Notes: a model not told the origin generated them from the letters alone. 64,000 bases of DNA from Trochalopteron elliotii (GCA_024734555.1 JANPWX010019930.1:721198-785197), one strand, 5' to 3'. Positions 37,775-50,704 are shown, counted from the first letter of the stretch. Program-made: numbers and translations.

Positions 37775-38603
37775 TTGTAATTAGGGGTTTAGTCTTTTGT
37801 ATTTTTCTCAAAATACTTTTAGCAGATAGCCAATATGGGAGTTTTTATCCTTCCAACTGTATATGCTTTATATATTTTTATATACTCTATATACTTTACA
37901 CACTCATATAAATCACTGGTGCAATGATACCCCATATCTGTAGAAGAGATAAAAATATATATTTATGCAGGGTTGTCCAGAAAGTTCATTGCACATCCTA
38001 AACGCTACGGTTTCAAAAATCTGAAAAGATCTGTGTCCTCTCTGTTTTATGCATCAGCAGAATATGCTTTCTCACCCTTAATTTTCAGTTCTCAGGTTGC
38101 ACATTTTGGCTACACCTCTGCACATCATCACCTGCACATTAAATCTACAATGTGAATTTGAATTAAATGAAAAAGACACCTTACAAAGTCAGCCACAGCC
38201 ATAAATGGAGGCAAAATAGTTAATTTCCTATAGGTAGCTGATAGAGAAAATTAAATGGACATAGCCAAACTTTCATAATTTAACTCCTCCTTGAAGTAAA
38301 TGTTTGTTTTTACACTAATGCCTTTCACAGAAAACACTTTCCAGTCAATAGCAATACTGGTTCCAGTTTCTGTACAGATATAGAAGATATCAATCCTGCT
38401 GAGATGTTAACAGATTGAGGGGATAGTAGGAAAAATTAGTAAGAGTGCATTTTGTTCAGTTAAGCTGGCTGCTAAAAGCAGTTTTTAGAGTAACATAACA
38501 GGAAACAGCAGAACCCTACCTATGCTGCACTGGTACAAGTTTGTCTTCCAAAGACTCCAAGGGACAATTTCTGAATTTTACATTTATCTGCTATTCCAGT
38601 AAC
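37775..38603. other. AT-rich non-coding DNA
   Basis: TATA-rich low-complexity sequence at about 37858-37910. Nothing else recognised. Confidence 0.55.
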
Positions 38604-38722
38604 TCAAAAACCAAAACCAACAAAAACAAAAACAAACAAACAAACAAAAAAACCCAAAACAAAATTTAAAAAAAACCTGAAAAACCTGAAAAACCAAAAA
38701 AACCAACCAAATAAAAAACCTC
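38604..38722. repeat. A/C-rich low-complexity tract (CAAA/CCAAAA)
   Basis: Runs of CAAA, CCAAAA and AAAACCTG on the plus strand with almost no G or T. Same character as 10130-10326. Confidence 0.9.
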
Positions 38723-41700
38723 ATTGTACACACCAGCTGGGCAGCAGGTCTTCTTCAGCCTGCAGCTCTGTAGCTCTTCTGGGATTAGAGACTGGCCCTG
38801 AAGATAGAGCGTGTCAGAAGGCTGAGCCACCACACATGAATAAGCAGTTCTCCAGTTTATCCATCTCCTTTCTGCACAGCCCTGTGGTGTTCAGATCTTG
38901 GCGATATCTCCTTGCACTACACCCTTTACAGGTTGTAGTGTTAATGTATTGAATGTTCAAATTGCCACTGTTTCTTAAATCTGATATTTTTGTCTGTGTT
39001 ATGTGTCCTGCAGAAAAGGCTAATTCTCTCAGAATTTTTTGGGTTGCAGCAGGTGATTTCATATACTTTTGCTGCTGACAATAGAAAAGGGAGTGTGGTT
39101 ACCACAATACACTGAAGGCACGCATTCAAAACACTCCTTCAATGCTATCTGTCTGTGTGAGCATTCTATTGTGTCCCTGTATGTCTGATAATTCAGCTCT
39201 GCTTCCCTCAAAGAACTGAGACATTGCTAAAAGTTTTTACCTGTTATCTGCCACACAATGCACATTCCTATACTGTGGGATTAAGCAAACTACAAAAATG
39301 AGCCAGTTTTTCTCATTATTGGAGACTAAGAATGGCTTCATATCATTTCCAGATGCAGGAAGACTTAAAACTACCAAAATTTGAGTTTAACCTGAAGAAA
39401 TAAATTCTGGCTTAAACTAAGTACACCATTTCTGCTTTAGCAAATACACAATGTTACAGCTGGGGGAAAACAGGCATGAAAAAAAGTAATTTTAGAAAGA
39501 GACACAGTACGTTTTCATCCATTTTAAGTGGCTTCTTCTAGCATTGCTTGAAAATACATATTCCTGTGTTTCAATTTCATTTCTTTGTAAGACCTTATTT
39601 TAAAGCAGAAATATCTATCAAACCTTGGAGCATGAATATAGAGCATAAATTCATGATCCAGCTCCCAGTTTGTCTGCTGTGAATCCTACCACACAAATGG
39701 TCTTTTCTCTCAGGAGGTGAGCTCCCCTTGCAGAAGTGTTAATAAGAAACTTCGACTAAGTTTCAGGGTTTCATTATGCCTATCTGTCTCTTGATGTACA
39801 AGCTAGGAGCAATCTCGAGTGAAACCATGAAAAATACCAGGTGGGTAAAATGCTCTGTCAATGCAGCCAGGAGAAGGAGGCTGAATTTGAGAGAGAGGCA
39901 GCAGCAAATCTTGCAGATAATATCCTTTCCCAGCTGAGAGGGTGATTTAGTTAGTATTCAATACACTCAGGCACCTGGCAATGAAAGGATGAAGAAGGAT
40001 AACCAGCACTTGCACTGACGGAATCGAGTGGTTTATACAGAGTAAAACAGAGTTGAGAAGAAGAGAAGTCTGGTGGGTACCTGAAGGTTACTGAGAAATT
40101 TGATTCTTGATTTCCGTGCAACCACTGCAATTGTTCCAAAGGATGTGGCAAACACTTTGACACACCTAATGTGTCAAAAAAAAAAAAAAATTAATAACAC
40201 TCTTTATTTGTCACTCCATTATGTTTTTGGGCTGCTCAGATTGGGGGAGAATTCGGACTGAATTGGTACAACCCTTGGAGATGTCCTCACCTTGGTTGTT
40301 GGATTTTGTCTTAGGAAGAAACGGAGATTTAGGTCTAATAGAGACAAATTTGGCTCACCACAACTAGAGGGTAACCATAAAGGCTAAAAACCACTCCTGC
40401 CAGGATGTATATCTATTTGTAGATGTCTATGATACCACAGGACACAGGGGCTGATTCCTGAAAGTAAACTGAAGGCTTTGTAGGGTGATTTTAATACTCT
40501 ACAAAGTATTAAAAGAATTCAAGTTGTACCAGAGCATGGGTAAGAAGAACTGGTCATATTTATTACTGTTTAACACTTTCAGGCTACTCAATTACAGCCT
40601 CATCTGAGCTTGATTTAATGCCTTGAATCAGGACTCCCAGTTTTCTTCAAGTAGAGGGGCAGGAATCTGCACAGACTCCTGCAGTCACTGTAATGACCCA
40701 GATTTTGACACATGACAATGCAGTTATGTTTAGAAATGCAGAGTCAAATCGAAGCTAAACTGGGAGCCAGAAGAAGGCAGCCTAAACAAATGTGATTGCC
40801 CCAGAAAAATGAAGAAAAATCTGACAACAGGGAAAAAAAGAAAAAGGAATGTGATAATGTATATGTAAATTGGAATATTTTTCTTTCTTACGTTTACCAA
40901 ATATATGTCATTATTTTCAAAACTTTGTAATCACACAGCATTTTCACATCTTAATGTATATTGCATAATCTTCAAGTACTGAACTGTAATTTTGAAAACA
41001 AAAAAGCAGAACACATCATTTTGTTGGCTTCATCTTTTGAAATAACATTTCAGATCATGAAACATCTCTAAAGTTTCTATTTTTGGTAGTGTTGCTGAAA
41101 CAGTAGGCATAGGATAATTTAGGGTTCTGAAACTACAGCTCTTTAAAATATTTGAGTTATAAACTGAATATATTTTGTATATTTGGAAAAAACCCATATC
41201 GGAAATGTTTGAATAGAAAGTCCTCCCTCTATTTTTCTCCTAAAATTGTGATCCCAAAAACACAATAAGAGCAGCAGTTTGACAACATTTAGCTCATGAA
41301 GCATTAAAAAATCTTTCCTTTATTTTTAATCACTTTGAATGCAGACACTAGTCCTGAAAGTGTTTTGATTTTTCCTTCCTTTTTGTTTCTCTCTTTTTTT
41401 TCATAATCAGCTGTAAACACATTTAAGATGACTTCAAAAACTAAAACTGTGGGGTTTATAGAAGTCTTAGCTGGTGAGCTCTCACATCTTGAGAAAGAAA
41501 ATAAAAAGTTGGCAAGGAACAATTAAGCTTAGGGGGAGGAGGCTTAATTAGTTGGTGCAATACATGTGATGTTAGAAAGAAAAAAATGAACAAAAACTGT
41601 GAAGCTTTTTTTTTTTTGGCACACAAAAATTCAGTATTTTTCTATTTGGTACACTGCAGTATTTCACTTTTTATTTCTCCTTGCCTCTCTGCATTGTTTG

Positions 41701-41924
41701 GGATGAAATGGACAACTTTTGAGTCTTATCTGTGCAACAGCAGAGGTGTTTTCTGGTGTTCTGAATTTGCTCTAAGCTGTGACAAACTTCTGGTCTGGGC
41801 AGGAGGAGCATATTCCCAAACTTTGGCACTTCTCCTTGGTATTTCTCATACTGATCCTTGCAGAAAAACATGGATTTATCCAGAGAGGTTAAAACTTTGT
41901 TGGCTCCTAAATGTTCTACAGAGC
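38723..41924. other. AT-rich non-coding block
   Basis: No repeat family or gene recognised. A run of A sits near 40176. Short open frames (for example 39951-40163, minus) have no motif. Confidence 0.5.
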
Positions 41925-42047
41925 CAGAAGATCCCTCCTGAGCCTCCTTTTCTCCAGGCTGAGCTCCTTTCCCAGCTCCCTCAGTCCCTCCTGGGGCTCT
42001 AGACCCTTCCCCAGCTCTGTTCCTTTCTTTGGACATGCTCCACAAAT
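41925..42047 (-). mobile_element. CR1 ORF2 fragment
   Basis: 'gatccctcctgagcctcctt' then 'ttctccaggctgagctcctt', 'tcccagctccctcagtccct' and 'ccccagctctgttcctttct' is the inverted CR1 segment encoding the 'L..EKGAQ..E' part of the ORF2 tail. Only about 120 bases remain. The overlapping minus-strand frame contains this remnant. Confidence 0.75.
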
Positions 42048-42324
42048 ATCAATTACTATTCAGAAGCACAGAAAAGAAACTTTTTTTTTTTTTAAGTATT
42101 TTTAAGTATTAAAATATACTTCCTCACTCCAAAACAATGTCTAGTTTTTAATGTGTTGTGCCATGAGCCTCAAAGGTGAGAAAACATTCACTTACTGTGG
42201 ATAAAATTTGGTAAAATTTTACTATGAATTATGCTTCTGCCTCCAGATAACATAAACAATGAATACTCCATAGTAAATTAATGGATATTTCAGGAACAAA
42301 TTGTTGCTTAACAAATACCAGAGG
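42048..42324. other. AT-rich spacer
   Basis: Starts with a poly(T) run at about 42080; nothing else seen. Confidence 0.5.
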
Positions 42325-42445
42325 GCAAAAACCCAAAGCAAACCAAACACACTAACAGAAACAAAAAAAAATCCCCCAGCCTAACAAACAAGCAAACCCC
42401 CCAAAAAAAACCCCACAAACAAAACCAAAACCAAACATGCCTCCT
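42325..42445. repeat. A/C-rich low-complexity tract
   Basis: CAAACC/CCCCAAAA-type sequence nearly free of T and G. Minus-strand Phe/Leu/Cys-rich frame is a shadow. Confidence 0.9.
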
Positions 42446-42599
42446 GAAAGAAACCCCAAACCTGAAACGTGACCGAGTTTGAGTGCCTCTTTTTATTAAA
42501 AAAATCACAGATAATTTTCCATTGTATGATTATGTCACTACAGACTTCTGCTCACCTCAGTCTTAGACCTTCAGAGGCATCCCTGACAAATTTATAGCC

Positions 42600-43170
42600 T
42601 CAATGTTTATATTAGGTTCTATATTTAAATTAATAATTTGAAATTATTAAAATAAATATATCATTATATATTGCACGTTTGTTTAAAATATTGCATTTAT
42701 AATGTACAATACTGTATATAATTTAAATAAATAAATATAAATATANNNNNNNNNNNNNNNNNNNNNNNNNNNNNNNNNNNNNNNNNNNNNNNNNNNNNNN
42801 NNNNNNNNNNNNNNNNNNNNNNNNTATATATTTATATAAATATATAAATATATAAATATATAAATATATAAATATATAAATATATAAATATAAATATACC
42901 TTTGGGAGGTTTAGCTCAATGTAAAGTGACAATAAAAATTGGCAAGGAACTATATATAATTTAAATAAATATACTTATATTTTAATATATATATTACATA
43001 TATCCTATGATATAATATATGTATTTACATTTTTGAATATAAATGTATATTTATATATAAGCATATAAATATATTCTTATTTATTTTATATATAATATAT
43101 ATGTTTAGGTATAAGTATAGGTACTTATATATAAATACAAATATAATAAAAATAGTTATATTGTTTATAA
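42600..43170. repeat. AT-rich satellite-like region with TATATAAA octamer array
   Basis: At 42825-42897 an 8-bp TATATAAA/ATATAAAT unit repeats about nine times. The left flank (42716-42745) has AAATAAATATAA-type sequence, and 42950-43170 remains almost pure A/T with TATATA runs. A 79-base gap (42746-42824) interrupts the array, so its true length is unknown. Confidence 0.9.
42746..42824. other. Assembly gap (79 N)
   Basis: Unresolved bases inside the AT-rich array. X-rich frames crossing it are artefacts. Confidence 0.99.
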
Positions 43171-44429
43171 TGTAACCAAAAGAGCTATAAATTCCTGGTA
43201 ATGGAAATTTGGCATTCCTCGCTTTGCACAGAGGATAACATTAAGGGGTTCTGAAAGAGGGAGACTCTTTTGCTTCTAAGCCCTCAGAGTTAAACCCACA
43301 TCTGATCTATGACACATTGGCTGACAGGATGTCACTTGGTTGGATTTTTTTCACTGCCAACGAGGACGAGGTTTTGTGGTGTTTGCACAGAAATTACAGG
43401 GCATCTTTGCAGAACATCTGGGAGCAACAGACCAGCAGATTACAGCAGCTAATGATGGAGAGGTACATCTGTATTAATCAGTGTGTGCTCTGGACAAAAT
43501 GTTATCTGTATTTCCCAGGCCAGGAGTGTGTATTCCTCAGCAGGGCTGTGATTGAGTGCAAGAAGTTTGGAAAAGCTGATTTTGGCATCCGTTCCTCTTA
43601 TCAGAGAAGGCCTTAAGGATGGGGGAGGTATAGGAGGAACATGGCAAAAGTGATCCTCCTCTGTCCTCAGCTAAAAAAAAAATAGTTATTCAGTGTATTT
43701 TGTACCTTAGAATAAGGCAAAACTCAAGAAAACACATTTTTTAATCATCCATTTGATAGGAGAAAAGAAGTAACACGAATCTGAATCTGAAAATTTATAA
43801 CACATGCTTGTCTTAATTGAAAGAGACCTTCCTTTTCTTTTTATACAGCCAATTTGGGGCATTCTGGGGGAAAAAGGGAATCCAGAACTTCTAGGTATGA
43901 ACGAGGTTCTTCACTTGAAAAGCTTCCTTATCTCATCTGAAAACACCAAACAAATAAAAAAAAATTAATTACATGGTTGGTACTAGACAGGATTTCTCAA
44001 GGCTTTAGAAAATCTCAGGTAAAGTTATTCATGACAACACTAGAAATGCTTGTGAGAGCAGAATCAGAACAAAATTTCTTTAACAATTGCTAATTAATAT
44101 TGTTACTTATTTGCATTATAACTCAGCACTGCCCAGACACAGAATGAAAAGATAATTGTGATCTTGGTTACTTATCTCTCATTGAGTAGGTAGTCTAATT
44201 AATTAATGTCTTGTTCTTCCAGGGTGTGCACTCAACAGAATTACTTTTTAATCAGTGCTTTCACATCCATTTCACCCAGGCCTGCTGTTATGCCTAAAAC
44301 TGCAGCATTTCTGTTAATCTTAGAGAAGAAAGGGAAAGAAAGGGAGCCACAGGAGTTTATTACCATGGCAAAATAAATATGAGAAAAAAAATCTTGTAGG
44401 TGTATGCTTAGCATTTACTGCATTTACTG
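43171..44429. other. Non-coding DNA
   Basis: A 99-codon open frame (43317-43616, plus) crosses somewhat less AT-rich sequence. It has no domain I recognise, no splice context that I trust and no neighbouring exons, so I leave it uncalled. Nothing else seen. Confidence 0.45.
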
Positions 44430-44822
44430 TCACAGAATGCCAGAATGCCAGAATCTCGGAATCCCCTAATCCCAGAATCATAGAATGTTTGGAGTTGGAA
44501 GGGACCTCTGGAGCTCACCCAGCCCAAGTCCCTGCCCAGGCAGGGTCCCCTGGAGCAGTGACACAGGAACGTGTCCAGCTGGGTTGGGATGTCTCCAGAC
44601 AGGGACACTCCAGGCCCTCCCTGGGCAGCTCTTCCAGGGCTCTGCCCCTCCATGGACAGAAGTTCTTCCTCCTGCTGGGCTGGAACTTGCTGTGGTTTGT
44701 TTGATGGCCATTGCTCCTCATCCTGGCACTGGCCCCACTGAACAGAGCCTGGCCCCATCCTGGCACCCCTTGGAGATGTTTGTATGGATTGATGGGATCC
44801 CCTCTCAGCCTTGTCTTCTCTA
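44430..44822 (-). mobile_element. CR1 LINE, young 5'-truncated copy
   Basis: Inverted CR1 tail. The 3' terminus at the low-coordinate end shows octamer relics (CAGAATGC twice, then CATAGAATG) and continues through the 3' UTR and ORF2 C-terminus. The minus strand reads RRKNF, LPRE...LE and SNGH motifs as in 1440-2218. It is about 97% identical to that copy by eye over some 340 bases and is 5'-truncated at about 44822. The near identity marks a recently active subfamily. Confidence 0.9.
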
Positions 44823-45526
44823 GATGATTTCAGAACAATTTGATTGCAATGAAAAGAAAGCATGTAGATTTTTTTGCTCATTACTATCTATAAAGGTGAA
44901 ACAATATGAAAGTGAAAATATCAGTTAAGAAAATATGTAAGGAAGAGAAAGAAAGAGAAAGAAAAGATAAGAGCAGATAGTGGAGAGGAAACATCTCACC
45001 ACCCTTGGATACAGAAATGAGACTTGATTTTTTGCAATTTTTTAATATCTGTGATAGAAGTAATTGCCTCAGTTGTGATCCATCAAAGGTGGGGGCAGCC
45101 CATGAGACAAAGAGTTCCATGAGCACAGGTTCAGATTTGGGTGGGAATGACCAGCCACTTCCCCTGAAAGGGGAATTTTTAACATCTGTGGATCACGAGC
45201 AGTCCTCTAGTGGAAGATCCCAGGGATGAGTCTGGGGGTGCTTCAGTTCTCATTGGTGGTCACAGAAGCTGTTGCCATAACTCAGGGTGATCTATGTAGG
45301 AGCAGTGCCTCCCTTTCCCACAGTTTGCCACAGTGGGAATTCTTGTCTGGATGCATGAACCAGGATGTGCTGAATAAACCTCACCTCCACCAGGAATCAG
45401 CACTTTCCTGTCACAAATTCCTCTCTTCTGTGATTTTCTCAAGTTGCCACTCTGGTGGCTTTTCTTATGGGAATCTTCTCCTGTGGTTTTGACAGAAAAC
45501 TCTGTTCTTTATGTCCTTCCAAAAAG
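44823..45526. other. Non-coding spacer
   Basis: A small GAAA-rich patch lies at 44935-44970. No gene recognised. Confidence 0.5.
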
Positions 45527-45600
45527 CAGGATCACCTCCTTCAACCTGCTGACTACAATTCCTGATGCACCCCAGGATCCCATTAGATCCCACACTGCAG
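45527..45600 (-). mobile_element. Ancient CR1 ORF2 fragment
   Basis: Inside a 151-codon minus-strand frame the peptide NGILGCIR followed by a degenerate S-rich segment matches the 'KGILGCIRRS' motif of CR1 ORF2. The DNA ('ggatcacctccttcaacctg', 'gatgcaccccaggatcccat') matches the inverted CR1 segment. About 75 bases survive; the rest of the frame is chance. Confidence 0.7.
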
Positions 45601-46637
45601 AAAACATAACAGCTCAACTGGTGTTTAGGTCTTAAAGAGGAGAATAATTTTGTTGTGAGCTTGGAGGACCAAGAGCTTCGTGCTGTGACAGCAACATCAC
45701 CTGAAGATCTTAGGTCTTCAGCTCTTGTTTGGCAGGGCTTGGATGTCTCATAAAAATATTGACACTGCTGCAAGGGAAAATAAACAAAAGCAAGCTTTTG
45801 TTTGATAACACAATAATAGCAACTGTGCCATGAGAGCTGGGGATGACAGATGATGGCAGAGCTCTGAACCTGCAGATGGAAGCACAAGGTTGTGGTGTGA
45901 AGTGAATGATTTGTCCTCACAACTTACCTGCACCACACCAGTGCTGGAATGGTGAAAACTGAGTACAGTGGCTCTGTTCTGTCACTTTACTGATGTACAG
46001 CCCCGAGTTCAAGCCACCACAGCTTGTCCTCAGTAAAAACCTTTTAAGTATTCTGTTTTGAAGAAAATCAGTGTAATTTATGATGAAAGTCATGTATATC
46101 AGGCTCTTTTCTTTCAGGTATTACATTCCCCATTGTTTGGGCACAGCCTTACTCAGAATATTTATTCATTGATCTACATTTTTATTTTCCTATAAAATAT
46201 TTGTCTCCAACAGATGTAGGTTCACTTCACTCTGCTCCTTGGGGAATCTCCTTTAGAAGGAAAATTCTGCTTCCAACTCCTTTTGAGCCAGATGATGACT
46301 CAGCTTTTCAGAAAAGCTGAGTTAATTCCTGCAAGGAACTTGAAGCATCAAACGATGAAAACTATTCATAACAAAATCAAATACACCTACAAGTATAGAT
46401 AAATACAACATTTTGGGCTCCTGCAGCCATTTCTAGTGTTGTGTGTCCTTTTAATCTTATTTTTGAAAAGCATTTTTCTGAAGGGACTTCATGGGCTGAG
46501 AATCAAAGGTTGTGGCTTTTGATTCAAATAAAGATTTTTAAAAATCCTAAACAGCAGAAAACAGCTGCACGATTTCACAGTCCCATGAAAAAAAAAGTGA
46601 AATTGCATTAAAGTGTGTCGGTGTGAATGAGGGCTTC
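45601..46637. other. Non-coding DNA
   Basis: Nothing recognised. Confidence 0.5.
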
Positions 46638-46716
46638 GGTTTGTTTTTTGTTTGGTTTGGTTGGTTGGTTGGGTTGTTTGTTTGTTTGTGGTTTTTTGTT
46701 TGTTTGGGTTTTTTAA
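46638..46716. repeat. G/T-rich low-complexity tract (GTTT/GGTT)
   Basis: About 80 bases of TTTG, GGTT and GTTT units with almost no A or C. It is the complement of the A/C-rich tracts elsewhere. Confidence 0.9.
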
Positions 46717-48084
46717 AATAATGTAATTATATTGGCGTTACTGCAAAAATATCTGCTGGAAACACAAGTTTGATCTGAATTTGACCCTCATGTATTGATT
46801 GATTCTTACATAATTTGGGAAAACAAAATTAACTGGGGTTTTTTTAGAGGAGCCATGTGTACTTTTTGACAGATAGGAAAAATGTTAAAATATGCAAAAT
46901 CATATATCAAGTAGTAATTCTAGATGTCACATGGATACGACAGCAAAAAATAAGAATTAATACCCTGAAAATATTTTTTGATATGGTAAGAAATCTACCT
47001 TTTATACATTGAATGTACTTACCGATAAAGGGCTAGTCTTTGCTAACATGTAAACATGAATAGAAGAAAAATGAAATTAGGAGTTTTAGAAAAGAAAAAT
47101 GCAAGAGTGAAACACTTTTAGAACTCTGTCCAGGTTGATAGAACTGCAGGGCAATGATCCATCCTGCTGTGGTCACTGTTTAACGTGTTGGTCTCTCAGA
47201 GAGAACTCTCTTATCATGAACCATGAACACTGGGAGGAATGAAAGGATCATCTGTGATTTTGTTGTGTCAGGCAGGAAATTCCTTTTCTTGGTCAAATCG
47301 ATATCAAGGGCTGCAGTTACTCAAAGGGGTTTCTAAAACCAAATCACCTCCCTCGAGGTCATGGAGACATCATGACAAATTCAGGCTTATGAGCAGAAAT
47401 TCCTGCTGCCCTTGAGGGCTTTAATGGCATGAGACCTCAGTGATAGAAGAGATATTGGAAGAGAGATTTGGCCAAGAATTTGTATAAATATAAGCAGCAA
47501 AACTGTTCATTATGAGTGTCCCTGGTGTGGGGTTAGGCAGGACAGATGTAATCACCTCAGACAAAAAGATTTCAAGGGAAATGTTCTCTGCATTAGAAAT
47601 TCTTAGGATGAATTCTCTGCATTGACAGATCAAGGGGTTTGGTGTTTTTATACAGGATAATTCCTCTCTCCCCAGCATATGCTCAAGAAGGTTTTAACTG
47701 TCCACACAAGTGAAGGGCAGCAAGAACAAGGCCCAGCTGAAACCAGCTGAGGGAAATGAGATGCACAGTAGATGACATGCATAATTCCCTACACATTTAT
47801 GCTGGTGACAGGGAATCTCAGGTGTGAAAACACTCAGCAACACCCCATCTGTTCTGAATGAAGTCCTTTCCTGCCAGGAGGGGAGCAGGAAAGTAAACAG
47901 GCCTTTTAGCTTCCAGCCCAGCTCTACAGTGTCAGTTTTGTCCTAGGATATCTTTTTTTCAGTCATTGGATGTAAGCAAACCTTTGATTTGGAGCAGGAG
48001 AAAATTACAACGAAAGAGAATCAGAGCAGCTCAGGATCCTAATTCTTTCTGAGGCAGTGTCCTGTACATTTAATTCTTTGCAAT
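46717..48084. other. AT-rich non-coding block
   Basis: No gene or repeat recognised. Confidence 0.5.
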
Positions 48085-48250
48085 TTCCAACTCCCCCTGC
48101 CATGGGCAGGGACATTTCCCACTATCCCAGGCTGCTCCAAGTCCCAATGTCCAACCTGGCCTTGGACACTGCCAGGAATCCAGGGGGCAGCCACAGCTTC
48201 TCTGGGCACCCTGTGCCAGGGCCTCCCCACCCTCCAAGGAGGAATTTAAG
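48085..48250 (-). mobile_element. CR1 3'-region fragment
   Basis: 'ttccaactccccctgccatg' then 'ggcagggacatttcccacta', 'caacctggccttggacactg', 'gcagccacagcttctctggg' and 'ccctgtgccagggcctcccc' is a well preserved inverted CR1 tail lacking only the terminal octamers. Confidence 0.85.
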
Positions 48251-48489
48251 CAGAATGTATTGATTTTCTGAAAAAAACCCTCATAAAATATGACAATATT
48301 GTGTTTCTCCTATTGCCCAGTAAGATTAGATTCTAACTGCAAGTTTTCTGTTACTGTGCTGTGCTCTGTGATGGATATAAATTATATATAATCTACTTTT
48401 GGGCACTTAAGTATATTTATTTTAATCTTGTTTTTCTCTTTTGGACAAAGATTTAACTACAAATCTTTCCTGGAGAGAGTATTGATGAG
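48251..48489. other. Spacer between opposed CR1 fragments
   Basis: AT-rich; nothing recognised. Confidence 0.5.
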
Positions 48490-48572
48490 GCTTGGAGCAA
48501 CTTGATCTTGGGGGAGGTATCCCTGCCCATGGGAGGAGGGCTGGGACGAGATGAGCTCTGAGGTCCCAAAAA
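48490..48572 (+). mobile_element. CR1 3'-end fragment
   Basis: 'cttggagcaacttgatcttg' and 'tatccctgcccatgggagga', followed by 'gggacgagatgagctctgag' and 'gtccc', match the plus-orientation CR1 tail just before the octamers. It faces away from the fragment 240 bases to its left. Confidence 0.75.
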
Positions 48573-50010
48573 GCTAAGCCATAATTGAAGATATTTTATG
48601 AGTTTTTTATTTCCAAGATTAATTGAACAGCAATGGATAGGTTTTAGTAGCAAACTCAGAGTAGAGAATCTGAAGTTTTAACGAATTTTTTTATTGGGAA
48701 TTCAGCTTCTTTTTTAGGAGTTGGTCCCTGATCACAGCTAAATTTCTAGTGACAGCAGTCATAGTCTGCAGCTTAAACATTGCCCTGCTTTCAGTAAATT
48801 TGCTTCTTTCAGGTCTTTGAATTATGTTGGATATGTAAAATGAAAATAAGATACATGGGAAATCCAGCATTTCAAACACACACCTACTCCTAATTAGTGT
48901 TATCTCTCTGCCAAATGTCAGGCTAGAAGAATAGGGAAGAAAATACATATTAAAAGCCATGAGAGGCATTAGTTTGCTATTTTAAAATGCATTAACAAGA
49001 TTCTGTCTACTTCTGCCTTTTCAAACATTCACAGAGATCTTATTTCATCTTCTCTTAAAGATGTGTTTCTACAATTCAGCTTTGCAGTTTTCTCAAAGGT
49101 ATTTCAGGGTTTTTGTGAGAGAGCAATGGGATATCATTTCATATTTGTGTTTTTATGAAAAGAAGCACTAACAGGAAATAAATTATTTATAAACACCCAT
49201 GGGAAAACTATCCATATTCAGAATTAAAAGTGTCATAAGTTAAATTTGGAGAATCAGAGGCAAACATCTTTTAAGTAACTGCGATACAATTGTATTACAA
49301 TTTTGAGCTTGGCTGGAATTCTATCATATCTGGGAAAAAGCCCATCTTTCATCCCCTGCAACCCAGACTTTAAGCATAAACATTCATTTCTCTCCCATTT
49401 GTCTCATGCCCCTCCTGCACATGAATAAAGCAGGAGTCCTCAGATACAAAAATGTGTCACCAAGTAAGAGAAGGCTGTCTGCAAAGCTGGATGAAAAATG
49501 ACATGTGGATTTTGTTTCAGTCTATGAGGTCCTGCTGAAAAACAGGAATCATGAACTGTGGGAAATTAACACCAATATCTAATGTATTCCTTGTCCCTGT
49601 CTTTGCAATCTTTCTTTTGGACATAAGCACATTTTTACCAGATTTTACTTTACCTGAAAATCACTCATGATCATCCATGAAACTGCAATCTCCAGAGATC
49701 TTTGTAGGTGTGAATATATAGAAATAAAACAATGCAATTACATTTTCTGACAGAAAAAAAAAATACAAAACTGTTGATACTTATGACATAACCAGTCTCT
49801 ATGAATTTGAACTTAAACACCTAAAGTGTCCTTTTAAACTATGTGAACATATCCTGAAACGAATTTAAAAGTTAGTTAGCTTCAATCAGGTCACTATGGA
49901 GTTTTTCTGCTGGATTGTTTTTAGTTTGTTTGTACTTTTTCAGAATTTTTTTCTAAATTATATTTTTCTAAGGAAAATGAAATGAAATATAAAATAAAAG
50001 AAAAGAAAGT
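48573..50010. other. AT-rich non-coding block
   Basis: No gene or repeat recognised. Confidence 0.55.
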
Positions 50011-50070
50011 AAAGCATGACATCATGTGACATCACACAACATCACATGACATCACATGACATCACATGAC
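50011..50070. repeat. Decamer tandem repeat (ATCACATGAC)n with TGACATCA motifs
   Basis: Six 10-base units. The last three (50041-50070) are identical ATCACATGAC; the earlier ones differ by one to four bases. Each junction makes TGACATCA, one base from the CREB/ATF site TGACGTCA. The 10-bp period puts the motifs on one face of the helix. Confidence 0.92.
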
Positions 50071-50704
50071 AAGTAAATAAAAATCAAACTTGTGGAAGAA
50101 ACCATACATTTGTTAAGACTAGCAAAAAAAAAAAAAAAACCCCAAACAACAGAGGAAAATAGACATAGATTTCCAGAAAACCACAGCAGAATTTGTATTA
50201 AAAAACTTTTCTTTTTTTGCTCTTGGATAGTGGAGGAAATACTTGAACCTTTTATATCTCATTGATTATTTGCCTGACAATGGCTCACTAATGCATACTG
50301 AGCAGGTACAGTCTGCAAAACTTAATGGGATAAATGGGGTGAAATTAGGTGTACCCTCTACACCTGTCAGCCACCTCTGTGCCTGCTCTGATCTGTCTTC
50401 TCTGATCTGGACTATGAGATGAAATTTTGCTGAGAGCTGTCCCTAAAAACAGGGATCCATCTATCAGCCTTAAATGCAGGAATCATTGCAAATAACAACC
50501 TGTGAACATTGCTCACAAGTGTGTCTATTTAATGCAAAATCACTCATATTTTGTCTTTTCTCATTGCCCCACTCCTAATTCTATGAGTAGCCTACAAAAA
50601 TCTTGATATATTAGGGTATTGTTCCTTTTATGGAAAATAGTTAATAGTCCTAACTTTGTATTTTATTAGCAGCCTATTTTAAAAGTCCCTATTTACTTAC
50701 TTTT
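50071..50704. other. AT-rich non-coding DNA
   Basis: A run of 16 A at about 50124-50139. Nothing else recognised. Confidence 0.55.

Noticed and set aside
41501..42950. Shared words AATAAAAA and TTGGCAAGGAAC at 41501-41520 and 42931-42950
   Set aside because: Only about 19 matching bases with one indel and no flanking similarity; probably coincidence.
43317..43616. 99-codon plus-strand frame starting MADRMSLGW
   Set aside because: No recognised domain, no splice or poly(A) context, and the length is compatible with chance.
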